From the NCBI RefSeq assembly GCF_039939195.1, contig NZ_JBDUUH010000008.1:1-64000 (forward strand): a stretch of DNA of 64,000 nt. The letters run 5' to 3'. Positions 51,840 to 62,169 of this stretch are shown piece by piece. The stretch's first letter is position 1. Each line of letters begins with the position of its first letter. The notes under the pieces were generated by a model that worked only from the letters and a program-made list of their open reading frames with translations, made no database searches and had not been told where the DNA came from. The stretch is from Foliimonas ilicis (GTDB taxonomy: Bacteria > Pseudomonadota > Alphaproteobacteria > Rhizobiales > Rhizobiaceae). The position numbers and the translations under genes were made by a program.

Positions 51840-52937
51840 ATGGCACGCATCGATCTCGACCATATCCGCCACGCCTACGGAGCCAATCCGAAGTCGGAAG
51901 CCGATTATGCGCTGAAGGAGGTGCACCATACGTTTGAGGATGGCAGCGCCTATGCGCTGCTAGGCCCTTCCGGTTGCGGCAAGACGACCCTGCTCAACAT
52001 CATTTCCGGCCTTCTGCATCCCTCGCATGGAAAGCTGCTTTTCGATGGGCGCGACGTGACACGCGCCTCGACGCAGGAACGCAATATTGCGCAGGTGTTC
52101 CAGTTTCCGGTCATCTACGACACGATGACGGTCTACGACAATCTGGCGTTTCCGCTGCGCAATCGCGGCGTGAACGAAGCCGATGTCGACCGCAAGGTGC
52201 GCGAGATTCTGGCGATGACGGACCTCGAAGAGCGCGCGCATCGCAAGGCGCGCGGGCTGACGGCGGACCAGAAACAGAAGATCTCGCTTGGCCGCGGTCT
52301 GGTGCGTTCGGATGTGAATGCGATCCTGTTCGACGAACCACTGACGGTCATCGATCCGCATATGAAATGGCAGTTGCGCTCGCAGTTGAAGCAGCTTCAC
52401 AAACGCTTCGGCTACACGATGGTTTACGTCACGCACGACCAGACCGAGGCGCTGACCTTCGCCGAGCATGTCGTGGTGATGTTCGATGGTCAGATCGTGC
52501 AGATCGGCACGCCGCACGAATTGTTCGAGCGGCCCCGGCACACATTCGTCGGCTATTTCATCGGCTCGCCGGGTATGAATGTCATGCCCGCCACGCTGGA
52601 CGGGCGAACCGCGCGGGTCGGCAGCCAGACCATCGAATTGCCCGGTGCGCCATCCGCTGTCGCCGGTTCGCTTGAACTCGGCGTGCGGCCCGAATTCGTA
52701 AAGCTCGGACGCGAGGGCATGCTGGTGACTGTCTCCAAGGTCGAGGACATCGGGCGCCAGAAAATCGTGCGCGGAACCTTCGAAGGGCGTGAGATCGCGG
52801 CTTTGCTCGGCGAGGATGATGAGGTTCCGGCAGAACCGCGCATCCGCTTCGATCCGGCGGGCATCAACCTCTACGCTGACTCTTGGCGGGTCGAACTTGG
52901 GCGCGCCGAACTCGGACGAGACGGGGCGGGGGGCTGA
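51840..52937 (+). CDS. glpT: Glycerol ABC transporter ATPase GlpT
   Basis: Second cytoplasmic ATPase, 365 aa, partner of GlpS as a heterodimer. Canonical Walker A GPSGCGKTTLLN, Q-loop VFQFPVIYDTM, signature in KQKISLGRGL, Walker B AILFDEPLTVIDPHMK, H-loop YVTHDQTEALTFAEH, and a C-terminal regulatory domain. The signature is degenerate (no LSGGQ), as in this subfamily. The gene name follows the rhizobial operon and is unrelated to the E. coli glycerol-3-phosphate antiporter GlpT. Confidence 0.93.
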   Translation: MARIDLDHIRHAYGANPKSEADYALKEVHHTFEDGSAYALLGPSGCGKTTLLNIISGLLHPSHGKLLFDGRDVTRASTQERNIAQVFQFPVIYDTMTVYDNLAFPLRNRGVNEADVDRKVREILAMTDLEERAHRKARGLTADQKQKISLGRGLVRSDVNAILFDEPLTVIDPHMKWQLRSQLKQLHKRFGYTMVYVTHDQTEALTFAEHVVVMFDGQIVQIGTPHELFERPRHTFVGYFIGSPGMNVMPATLDGRTARVGSQTIELPGAPSAVAGSLELGVRPEFVKLGREGMLVTVSKVEDIGRQKIVRGTFEGREIAALLGEDDEVPAEPRIRFDPAGINLYADSWRVELGRAELGRDGAGG

Positions 52938-52939
52938 TC

Positions 52940-53806
<867 letters not shown>

Positions 53807-53807
53807 G

Positions 53808-54719
<912 letters not shown>

Positions 54720-54739
54720 TGGGCTTAGTGAGCAAAAAT

Positions 54740-54854
54740 CACCCCCCTCTGGCCTGCCGGCCATCTCCCCCTCAAGGGGGGAGATTATTCTCCTCATTGC
54801 CGCAGCTAATCTCCCCCCTTGAGGGGGAGATGGCCGGCAGGCCAGAGGGGGGTG
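54740..54854. repeat. Two-armed palindromic repeat, copy 4, inside the glp operon
   Basis: Perfect inverted arms of 48 bp (54740-54787 and 54807-54854) around a 19-base spacer. The inner stem is GGCC-TGCC-GGCC, a third variant. It lies between glpQ and glpU, so it is transcribed with the operon. The compact spacer makes a very stable hairpin. Confidence 0.94.
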
Positions 54855-54888
54855 GACCGGTTTCGTACCATCATCCGGAGGCACTCTC

Positions 54889-55170
54889 ATGAACCTCTCA
54901 TGGATGGCATGGACCGTGCCGACCGCGCTCTTCTTCGTTACCATATTGGCGCTGCTGATTGCCATGTCGGTCTGGGAATATGTCTCGCCCGGCGGCAATC
55001 CGCGCATTGGCCTGCTGCGCTTCGAGACGACGCGCGGCGACCGGCTGTTCATATCGCTGCTTGGCGCAGCGTTCATTCATCTCGCCTGGCTCGGGCTTGT
55101 CGGTCCGGATCTGTGGTGGGCAACGGCTCTGTCGGTGGCTTACGCCATCGGCGTATTCCGCTTCGTCTGA
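54889..55170 (+). CDS. glpU: Small membrane protein of the glycerol transporter, GlpU (DUF2160)
   Basis: A 93-aa DUF2160 protein with three membrane segments: MAWTVPTALFFVTILALLIA near the start, then LFISLLGAAFIHLAWLGLVG and WWATALSVAYAIGVFRF. Between the first two is SVWEYVSPGGNPRIGLLRFE, the family marker. It always sits between the permeases and binding protein of GlpSTPQUV operons. Its role in transport is undefined. Confidence 0.9.
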   Translation: MNLSWMAWTVPTALFFVTILALLIAMSVWEYVSPGGNPRIGLLRFETTRGDRLFISLLGAAFIHLAWLGLVGPDLWWATALSVAYAIGVFRFV

Positions 55171-55265
55171 TCAGCGAAACGGAGGGAGGAAGATCGACCG
55201 CGTCGATAGCTGGCTTCGCGGGGGCAAGAAACAGACAGCGAACCTTGTTTCAACGGGAGGAACTG

Positions 55266-56987
55266 ATGAAACGTAATATTCTGGCTACGACGACGGCCAT
55301 GGCACTGCTGGTTTTCACCGGCAGCGCTTTTGCCGACATGGACGCTGCGAAGAAATTCCTGGACGCCGAGATCGGCGATATGTCCGCGCTGGACCGCGCG
55401 GCGCAGGAAGCTGAAATGCAATGGTTCATCGATGCCGCGAAGCCTTTTGCCGGCATGGACATCAAGGTCGTTTCTGAAACGATCACCACGCATGAATATG
55501 AATCGAAGACGCTGGCCAAGGCGTTCTCGGAAATCACCGGCATCAAGCTGACGCATGATCTCATCGGCGAAGGCGACGTGGTGGAAAAACTGCAGACGCA
55601 GATGCAGTCGGGTGAAAACGTCTACGACGCCTATGTCAACGATTCCGATCTGATCGGCACGCATTGGCGCTACCAGCAGGCGCGCAACTTGACCGACTGG
55701 ATGGCCAATGAAGGCAAGGACGTCACCAGCCCGACGCTCGACCTTGCCGATTTCATAGGCACATCTTTTACCACCGCGCCGGACGGCAAGCTCTACCAGC
55801 TTCCCGACCAGCAATTCGCGAACCTCTATTGGTTCCGGTACGACTGGTTCAACGACGAGAAGAACAAGGCCGATTTCAAGGAGAAGTACGGCTACGATCT
55901 CGGCGTGCCGGTCAACTGGTCGGCCTATGAAGACATCGCCGAATTCTTCACCGGACGCGAGATCGACGGCAAGAAGGTCTACGGCCATATGGATTATGGC
56001 AAAAAGGACCCGTCGCTCGGCTGGCGCTTCACCGACGCTTGGCTTTCGATGGCAGGCAATGGCGACAAGGGCATTCCTAACGGATTGCCGGTCGATGAAT
56101 GGGGCATCAAGGTCGATGAGAATTCGCGCCCTGTCGGCTCCTGCGTCGCGCGTGGCGGCGATACGAACGGCCCGGCCGCGGTCTATTCCATCCAGAAATA
56201 TCTGGATTGGATGAAGGCTTATGCACCACCGGAAGCACAAGGCATGACCTTCTCGGAAAGCGGTCCCGTTCCTGCGCAGGGCCAGATCGCGCAGCAGATC
56301 TTCTGGTACACGGCTTTCACCGCCGATGCCGTGAAGAAGGGTCTGCCCGTGGTCAATGAGGATGGCACGCCGAAATGGCGCATGGCTCCCTCGCCGCATG
56401 GCGTCTACTGGAAGGACGGCATGAAGCTTGGCTATCAGGATGTGGGTTCCTGGACATTGCTGAAATCCACGCCGGAAGATCGCGCCAAGGCGGCCTGGCT
56501 TTACGCCCAGTTCGTCACTTCGAAGACAGTCGATGTGAAGAAAAGCCATGTCGGCCTGACGCTCATCCGCGAATCTTCGATCCAGCACGAGAGCTTCACG
56601 AAGCGTGCGCCGGAGCTTGGTGGTCTGATCGAGTTCTACCGCTCGCCAGCCCGCAAGCAATGGTCGCCGACGGGCACGAACGTTCCTGATTATCCAAAGC
56701 TGGCACAGCTTTGGTGGCAGGCGATCGGCGATGCGTCGTCGGGTGCGAAAACCCCACAGGAAGCCATGGACTCGCTCTGCGCCGAGCAGGAAAAGGTCAT
56801 GGAACGTCTTGAGCGCGCAGGCGTGCAGGGCGACATCGGTCCGAAAATGGCCGAAGAGCACGACATCGAGTTCTGGAACAAGGATGCCGTCGCAAAGGGC
56901 AATCTCGCTCCGCAGCTCAAGATCGAGAATGAAAAGGAAAAGCCGCAGACCATCAGCTATGACGAGCTGGTGAAAAGCTGGAATTGA
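55266..56987 (+). CDS. glpV: Glycerol-binding periplasmic protein GlpV
   Basis: Periplasmic solute-binding protein of 573 aa, family 1 type, the substrate receptor of the glycerol importer. A signal peptide (NILATTTAMALLVFTGSAFA) is followed by mature DMDAAKKFLDAEIGDMSALD. Inside are TTHEYESKTLAKAFSEITGI, QTQMQSGENVYDAYVNDSDL and GWRFTDAWLSMAGNGDKGIP. The ATG at 55266 follows GGGAGGAACTG. An in-frame opening back to 54819 crosses the repeat and glpU and is not real. An intrinsic terminator follows. Confidence 0.95.
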   Translation: MKRNILATTTAMALLVFTGSAFADMDAAKKFLDAEIGDMSALDRAAQEAEMQWFIDAAKPFAGMDIKVVSETITTHEYESKTLAKAFSEITGIKLTHDLIGEGDVVEKLQTQMQSGENVYDAYVNDSDLIGTHWRYQQARNLTDWMANEGKDVTSPTLDLADFIGTSFTTAPDGKLYQLPDQQFANLYWFRYDWFNDEKNKADFKEKYGYDLGVPVNWSAYEDIAEFFTGREIDGKKVYGHMDYGKKDPSLGWRFTDAWLSMAGNGDKGIPNGLPVDEWGIKVDENSRPVGSCVARGGDTNGPAAVYSIQKYLDWMKAYAPPEAQGMTFSESGPVPAQGQIAQQIFWYTAFTADAVKKGLPVVNEDGTPKWRMAPSPHGVYWKDGMKLGYQDVGSWTLLKSTPEDRAKAAWLYAQFVTSKTVDVKKSHVGLTLIRESSIQHESFTKRAPELGGLIEFYRSPARKQWSPTGTNVPDYPKLAQLWWQAIGDASSGAKTPQEAMDSLCAEQEKVMERLERAGVQGDIGPKMAEEHDIEFWNKDAVAKGNLAPQLKIENEKEKPQTISYDELVKSWN

Positions 56988-57013
56988 CCTGAGTTAAGTT
57001 ACGGGGCGGAAAG

Positions 57014-57042
57014 GAAGGCGGCGCAAATGCCGCCTTCTTTTT
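57014..57042 (+). terminator. Intrinsic terminator of the glp operon
   Basis: Nine-bp stem GAAGGCGGC / GCCGCCTTC, loop GCAAAT, then TTTTT. It sits 27 bases after the glpV stop and touches the stop codon of the convergent DoxX gene. Confidence 0.9.
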
Positions 57043-57457
57043 AGCTTTTGCGGGAAGCGAAGGGCCAGTCGATGACCCCGCCCGCATGGAGCGCCCACCA
57101 CACGAACACCGGCTGAAATGCCAGTCTGGGAATGTGATACATCCAGGCGAGGCTGCTGGCATCGACCGCCGATAGCCCGTCGATCGCATGCTTGATATTG
57201 GCCGGATAAACGCAGACGGCGTAAAGCGCCAATGCTACGCCAGCGAGCCAGCGAAACCTTGACGTGAGCAAAGCGGCAGCGCCGATGATTTCGCAAACGC
57301 CGGTCGCAAGGATCACGAAATGCGGGTAGGGCACCCAGGAAGGCGTGATGGCAAGCAGCGGTCCGGCGAACGGAAAGTGCAGAATACCTGCGAGCAGATA
57401 GATACCCGCCAGAACGAGCCGGGAGGTCCAGCGTTCAGGGGCCGCGAGACTAGTCAC
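57041..57457 (-). CDS. DoxX family membrane protein
   Basis: A 138-aa protein with four membrane segments: LVLAGIYLLAGILHF near residue 15, HFVILATGVCEIIGAAALLT near 46, WLAGVALALYAVCVYPANIK near 70, and one near 110-125. This is the DoxX-like pattern. Members are often linked to redox stress or sulphur metabolism; no specific role can be given here. Its start overlaps the hydrolase stop by 8 bases, so the two are coupled. Confidence 0.82.
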   Translation of the reverse strand: MTSLAAPERWTSRLVLAGIYLLAGILHFPFAGPLLAITPSWVPYPHFVILATGVCEIIGAAALLTSRFRWLAGVALALYAVCVYPANIKHAIDGLSAVDASSLAWMYHIPRLAFQPVFVWWALHAGGVIDWPFASRKS

Positions 57458-58448
57458 CGGCGATACGCTTTTCGACCTGTCGCGCGATCGCTTTGAGGTT
57501 GCGGCGCTTTCCGGCGATTTTTTCTATCGCCGCAACCGCCAGATCGTTTGCGATATAATCCGATTTGTGGCCGAGATTGCGGACCACGATCAGCTCCGAT
57601 CCCTTGATCGCGCGCGAAAGCTGACGCGAGTGGATTTCGGGAGAAACAATGTCGTCCGTATCGCCCGTTATGATGATCGTCGGCACCTTGATCTCCGGAT
57701 AGCGCGGTGAGACGCGCTTCGTCCAATCCTGAAGGTTCGCGATTTCCTTGGCATTGTGCCGGAAGGCTGCCGGTTGCAGCGATTGCATCGCCTTCGTTTC
57801 GGAAATGTAAGTGTCGGGGCGCTTGTTGGGCGCGAAGACGGCGTCGATCGCCGTGTTCATGGCAACCAGTCCGACAGCGGGTACGACCAAGCCGCTGAAT
57901 ACCCATCCGAGCACAGGCGCGCGCGCCGCCTGATAATACCACGCGACACCGCCCGGCCATGGGTAGACGGCGGGCGAGAGCAGAACGAGGCCTAGCACCT
58001 TGTCCTTGTGATTGAGCGCGAATGCGGCTGCGACCGCGCCGCCATAGGGATGGCCGACGATGATCGCTTTTTTGATCCCGCGCTTTTCCATGAGCGTTGC
58101 AATCGCATCTGCCTGACCATCCGGGAGCGTATTCGCCGCGCCGCCTACGTCGGAGCGCCCGTGTCCGGGCCTGTCAACGAACAGGAGTTGCGCACGCCCT
58201 TCGAGCTTTTCACGAAACGAGAAAATCGGATCGTAGAGGCTCGTGCTCGCGCCATGGATGAAGACGATCGGAGGAAGCTCCGCACGCCCCTTCGGTTCAA
58301 GCAGAACGCTGTTCAGCGTGTAGCCGCCAACATCGGTAAGCACCGCCGGCGTCTTTGGTTCTGCGACCGCCGCGCTCCAGCTTAAAAGGAGAGCAAACCA
58401 TACGAAGATGACGCGGGATAGAAGACTGCGGTGAAACCTGAAATGCAT
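57450..58448 (-). CDS. Alpha/beta hydrolase fold protein with nucleophile replaced by Pro
   Basis: A 332-aa alpha/beta hydrolase with a signal or anchor segment (SRVIFVWFALLLSWSAAVA, residues about 11-29). The oxyanion strand IVFIHGASTS is near residue 61, and LFVDRPGHGRSD near residue 89. The nucleophile elbow reads VGHPYGGA at residues 131-138, with CCC (Pro134, bases 58047-58049) in place of the expected Ser. The acid (ITGDTDDIVSPE) and base (RNLGHKSDY) regions look intact. A single T-to-C change from TCC would explain it. Either a pseudo-enzyme, a recent mutation or a sequencing error. It overlaps the DoxX start. Confidence 0.85.
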   Translation of the reverse strand: MHFRFHRSLLSRVIFVWFALLLSWSAAVAEPKTPAVLTDVGGYTLNSVLLEPKGRAELPPIVFIHGASTSLYDPIFSFREKLEGRAQLLFVDRPGHGRSDVGGAANTLPDGQADAIATLMEKRGIKKAIIVGHPYGGAVAAAFALNHKDKVLGLVLLSPAVYPWPGGVAWYYQAARAPVLGWVFSGLVVPAVGLVAMNTAIDAVFAPNKRPDTYISETKAMQSLQPAAFRHNAKEIANLQDWTKRVSPRYPEIKVPTIIITGDTDDIVSPEIHSRQLSRAIKGSELIVVRNLGHKSDYIANDLAVAAIEKIAGKRRNLKAIARQVEKRIAGD

Positions 58449-58677
58449 GAAGATCCATGAATTGGCTGGCATGAAGGGCGCTGCGCTCTCGGCGCACAAT
58501 CAACTATACGCACAAACGCGCGGTTTGGTTTCTCCGGCGCCTTTCACGAACGTCCGGGGCCGACAGCAATCAGCCAAATCTCAGCCGTGCATTGTGGATT
58601 CAGGCCGCCGCTGTTGAAAGGCAGCCACACCTCACCAGCATCACGAATGGAAGCTCAAGACGACATACAATATTACT

Positions 58678-58692
58678 TGACTCTTTTAGTCA
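58678..58692 (+). promoter_or_regulatory. Candidate RirA/IRO box
   Basis: TGACTCTTTTAGTCA matches the iron-responsive operator form TGA-N9-TCA described for RirA in rhizobia, and its flanks are extended to a perfect TGACT-N5-AGTCA palindrome. TTGACT at 58677-58682 could also be a -35 box, so a bound repressor would block it. It lies 54 bases before the receptor start. Confidence 0.65.
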
Positions 58693-58746
58693 TATTTGTG
58701 AACCGCCTCGCACATATTTCATGCGCTTCGTACAAGGAGATCGGGT

Positions 58747-60858
58747 GTGCGGGTTGGACTGAGAAGAAATCGTCTGGGACGTATCCTTTTGGGCGGTGTT
58801 GCCCTGATCGGCCTAACTCAGGCCAGCTATGCGCAGGATGAGGAAAATCCGATCGTGCTCGACGCCATAAACGTCGAAGCTCAGAGTAACGACATCCTGA
58901 AACAGAGCGGTTATGTCGCCAAGGAGGACCGTATCGGCACGAAGGTCGATACGCCGATCGCCAAAATTCCTCAGGCGATTTCAGTGATCACGCAACGTCA
59001 GATCGAGGATCAGGAACCGCGGACGCTGAATGAGTCCCTGAACTATACGGCAGGGGCCAATCCCAACACTTTCGGTCTCGACACGCGCTACGACGCATTC
59101 TTCCTGCGCGGTTTCCCGGCCTATTACAACGGCATGTTCCGCGACGGTTTGCGCCAGTACAATGGTCCGTCCGCCTGGTTCAAGACCGAACCCTATGGCA
59201 TTGAAGGCATCACGGTGCTGAAAGGTCCAGCCTCGTCGCTTTATGGCGTCAGCGGTCCGGGCGGCATCGTCAATGTCGTGACGAAGCGACCGAAGGAAGA
59301 GCAGTTCCGTGAAGTGGAGGTGCTTTTCGGCGAGCACGGCCGCGCACAGACCGGGTTCGATTTGTCCGGCCCGGTCAATGAAAGCGGCAGCATGCTCTAT
59401 CGCTTCACCGGGCTTGGCCGGGTAAGCGACACTGAACTCCCCGCCTATCCCGATGACAAGATTTATCTGGCTCCGGCCTTCACGTTCAAGCCTGACGAAG
59501 ACACGAAACTGACGATCCTCGGCGAATATTCCAAGAGCAAGGTCGGCGGAACGGCCATCTACTACAATCCTGCACCGGGCCAGATTTCCAATATCTACGA
59601 AGGCGACCCGGCCTGGAACGATTTCGACCAGGAACAGGCCCGCATAGGCTATGAATTCGAACACCGTTTCAACGACTGGCTGACCGTCCGCCAGAACCTG
59701 CGCTACAACACGGTAGACAGCGATCTGGAATATAGCGGCCACTATACGCTCGGCCCGGACCTGCCGCTTGAGCGTTTTTGGGGCCACTACACCGAGAAAA
59801 TGAAGAACTTCGTCGTCGATAACATGGCGCAGTTTGAATTCGACACTGGCGCGGCCAAACACACAGCGGTCGCCGGGATCGACTACGCCTGGGCTGAGTA
59901 CGACGCATATAGCGGCCTATCCTACGTTTCGGTGGATGACATAAAGGCTGCACCGGTTCCTTTTTCCGGCGGCCAGCGCATGAATCAGGTCGGCATCTAT
60001 CTGCATGATCAGGTTGAGTGGAACGATTTCACGCTCTTTGCCAGCGGTCGTTACGACTGGGTCGATACAGATTCAAAGGACGCGGCTTTCACTGAAACGA
60101 ACCAGAAGGACAGCGCGTTCTCAGGGCGTTTTGGGCTTTCCTATGCGACCGAATGGGGCATCATGCCCTATGTGAACTATTCGACCTCGTTCTCCCCAAA
60201 TATCGGCCTCGTCTATGACGACGTTACCAGCGACGTCACCCGTTTTGCGCGGCCAACGAAGGCAACGCAGAAAGAGATCGGCATCAAATATGAGATTCCG
60301 GGCTACAACGCCGTCATAAGCGCGGCCCTGTTCGATATTGATCAGAAAGATGGTGTGGTTTTCGACGCCTCCACCGGCATAAACAAGCAGCGCCAGCTTG
60401 ACCTCAATTCGCGCGGTTTCGAGCTGGAAGCCAATGCCACGCTGGACAATGGCCTCGGCATCATCGCCTCGTATACCAATCTTCGGATGAAGATCGAGCG
60501 CGGCGCGGAAGGCACGAACGGAAACGAGCTTTCCGCGACGCCCAATCACATCTTCTCGCTTTGGGGGCAGTATCAGTTCGAAAGCGGAACTCTCGAAGGG
60601 CTTGGTCTGGGTGCGGGCGTACGCGTCACCAGCAGCAGCTTCGGCGACGATTTCAATACGTACAAGAACGACGCGCGCGCATTGGTGGATGCGGCGGTTT
60701 CCTATGATTTCGGGTATCGGAATCCGGACCTGAAAGGTCTGAAACTTCAGGTGAACGCCAAGAATTTGTTCGACAAGCAGGAAGTCACTTGCTCGGCAGG
60801 CTTCTGCTATCGTGATGAAGGGCGCTCGGTCCTCGGCAGCCTGCGCTATCGTTTCTGA
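58747..60858 (+). CDS. TonB-dependent siderophore receptor
   Basis: Outer-membrane ferric-siderophore receptor of 703 aa. A signal peptide (LLGGVALIGLTQASYAQ) is followed by a plug domain with IPQAISVITQRQIEDQEPRT, DAFFLRGFPAYYNGMFRDGL and ITVLKGPASSLYGVSGPGGI, then a 22-strand barrel with the closing aromatic residue (LRYRF). It belongs to the ferrichrome/hydroxamate FhuA-like group by pattern. The start is GTG 58747 with AAGGAGA upstream. It overlaps the RhtX-like gene (TGATG) and follows a candidate iron operator. The siderophore itself is unknown. Confidence 0.93.
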   Translation: MRVGLRRNRLGRILLGGVALIGLTQASYAQDEENPIVLDAINVEAQSNDILKQSGYVAKEDRIGTKVDTPIAKIPQAISVITQRQIEDQEPRTLNESLNYTAGANPNTFGLDTRYDAFFLRGFPAYYNGMFRDGLRQYNGPSAWFKTEPYGIEGITVLKGPASSLYGVSGPGGIVNVVTKRPKEEQFREVEVLFGEHGRAQTGFDLSGPVNESGSMLYRFTGLGRVSDTELPAYPDDKIYLAPAFTFKPDEDTKLTILGEYSKSKVGGTAIYYNPAPGQISNIYEGDPAWNDFDQEQARIGYEFEHRFNDWLTVRQNLRYNTVDSDLEYSGHYTLGPDLPLERFWGHYTEKMKNFVVDNMAQFEFDTGAAKHTAVAGIDYAWAEYDAYSGLSYVSVDDIKAAPVPFSGGQRMNQVGIYLHDQVEWNDFTLFASGRYDWVDTDSKDAAFTETNQKDSAFSGRFGLSYATEWGIMPYVNYSTSFSPNIGLVYDDVTSDVTRFARPTKATQKEIGIKYEIPGYNAVISAALFDIDQKDGVVFDASTGINKQRQLDLNSRGFELEANATLDNGLGIIASYTNLRMKIERGAEGTNGNELSATPNHIFSLWGQYQFESGTLEGLGLGAGVRVTSSSFGDDFNTYKNDARALVDAAVSYDFGYRNPDLKGLKLQVNAKNLFDKQEVTCSAGFCYRDEGRSVLGSLRYRF

Positions 60859-62078
60859 TGTTGGACAAGGCTGAAGCGAAGGCCGCATCATCATCGCCGG
60901 TCGCCATTTTCACGGCGATCGGCGGTCTTTACGTGGCGCAGAGCATTATCGGCGGAATTACCTGGGCCGGTCTGCCGGCGGTCATGCGCAACGAGGGCAT
61001 GTCGCTCGATCGCATCGGCCTGCTGTCGCTGATCGCATTGCCGTGGGCGCTGAAATTCCTTTGGTCGCCCGCGGTCGAAAGGTTCCGCCTGCCGCCGGTC
61101 GGACGCAACCGCTCCGGCATCATCGTGCTTATCGGCGGCCTTGCGTCCGTCGCCGGACTTGTGGTGGTGGGCGCGCTCGGACCGGCAATGCTCACTCCGG
61201 TCCTTATATGCCTGACGCTCATTGCGTTCGCCGCTTCCACGGTCGACATCGCCTGCGATGGCTATGCGGTCGAGAGCCTGTTCAGGGAAAATCATGGCTG
61301 GGGCAACGCTGCGCAGGTCGGCGGTGCTTATCTCGGCTCGGCGATCGGGGCTGGTTTGTTTCTGGTGATCGTCGATAGGTCTGGATGGCAGACTGGCGTC
61401 TGGAGCATGGCGCTCTTGCTCGTTCTGCTTGGCATTCCGTTCATGCTTCGCGCAGGAAAGGCCACGCTGGTCGAGACGCGGGAGCATGTGCCTTCGCTCG
61501 CATCGGCGCTGCGCAGACCCGAAATCCGTCGTGGGTTGCTTGCAGCCGCAGTTTATGTGGTGGCGCAGAAGGTCGCGCTTGGAATGGTCGGCCCGTTCCT
61601 CATCGACGCCGGGTTCGATCTGACCACTGTCGGCCTGCTGAACGGTGCAGGCGCCATGTTCGTCGGCCTCGCGGCAGCATTGCTGGGCGGTACACTCGTC
61701 AGGATTTGGGGCATAAGCGCCGTGCTTGTGCTGGCCGTGGTTTTGCAGGCGATGGCTTTGGCTTTTTTCGCCGTGTTCAATCAGTTCGACACCATTCCCA
61801 AAGCGCTCCTCATGGCCGTTTCGGTTGCAAGCTCGTCGGGCATCATGGCGCTCGGTTTCGTGGCGCTTTACGCCCAGTTCATGCGTTGGTCAGACCCGAG
61901 GCAGGCGGGTGTGGATTTTACGCTGTTCCAGTGCATGGATGCCTTGATCAGCATGCTCGGCGGCATCGTTGCGGGCTATGCGGCGCAATATCTCGGCTAC
62001 ACCGTGTTTTTTGGCTGCGCGAGCGTGATCGCGATCCTTGCCATACCTATCATTGCGAAGGTTTCGGACCGGAATTGA
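60858..62078 (+). CDS. RhtX/FptX-like MFS siderophore permease
   Basis: Inner-membrane MFS protein of 406 aa with about 12 membrane segments: AIGGLYVAQSIIGGITWAGL near residue 20, LLSLIALPWALKFLWSPAVE near residue 53, AASTVDIACDGYAVESLF near residue 125. RhtX and FptX carry rhizobactin or pyochelin across the inner membrane as single proteins, replacing an ABC system. Its ATG overlaps the receptor stop by one base, so receptor and permease are coupled as an uptake pair for an unknown siderophore. Confidence 0.87.
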   Translation: MLDKAEAKAASSSPVAIFTAIGGLYVAQSIIGGITWAGLPAVMRNEGMSLDRIGLLSLIALPWALKFLWSPAVERFRLPPVGRNRSGIIVLIGGLASVAGLVVVGALGPAMLTPVLICLTLIAFAASTVDIACDGYAVESLFRENHGWGNAAQVGGAYLGSAIGAGLFLVIVDRSGWQTGVWSMALLLVLLGIPFMLRAGKATLVETREHVPSLASALRRPEIRRGLLAAAVYVVAQKVALGMVGPFLIDAGFDLTTVGLLNGAGAMFVGLAAALLGGTLVRIWGISAVLVLAVVLQAMALAFFAVFNQFDTIPKALLMAVSVASSSGIMALGFVALYAQFMRWSDPRQAGVDFTLFQCMDALISMLGGIVAGYAAQYLGYTVFFGCASVIAILAIPIIAKVSDRN

Positions 62079-62116
62079 TCCATAATAGGTTATCGCTCGA
62101 CTCGATGCGAATATTG

Positions 62117-62136
62117 ACATAAACATATCTTTATGT
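62117..62136 (+). promoter_or_regulatory. Candidate methionine-cycle operator (SahR-like) upstream of metH
   Basis: A 20-base near-perfect palindrome (ACATAAAC ATATC TTTATGT, one mismatched pair) 33 bases before the metH start. It resembles the AT-rich palindromes bound by SahR (ArsR-type, S-adenosylhomocysteine-responsive) upstream of metH and ahcY in proteobacteria. Assignment to SahR is by memory of the motif shape, not by comparison. Confidence 0.5.
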
Positions 62137-62169
62137 GATCTGGTAGGCTTGTCGCTTTAGCTTATTCGG

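Noticed and set aside
54819..55265. Upstream in-frame extension of the glpV gene
   Set aside because: It crosses the palindromic repeat and glpU and lacks a signal peptide; the ATG at 55266 has a good ribosome site and signal sequence.
55140..56861. 573-codon minus-strand open frame
   Set aside because: Antisense shadow of glpV; no signal or family pattern.
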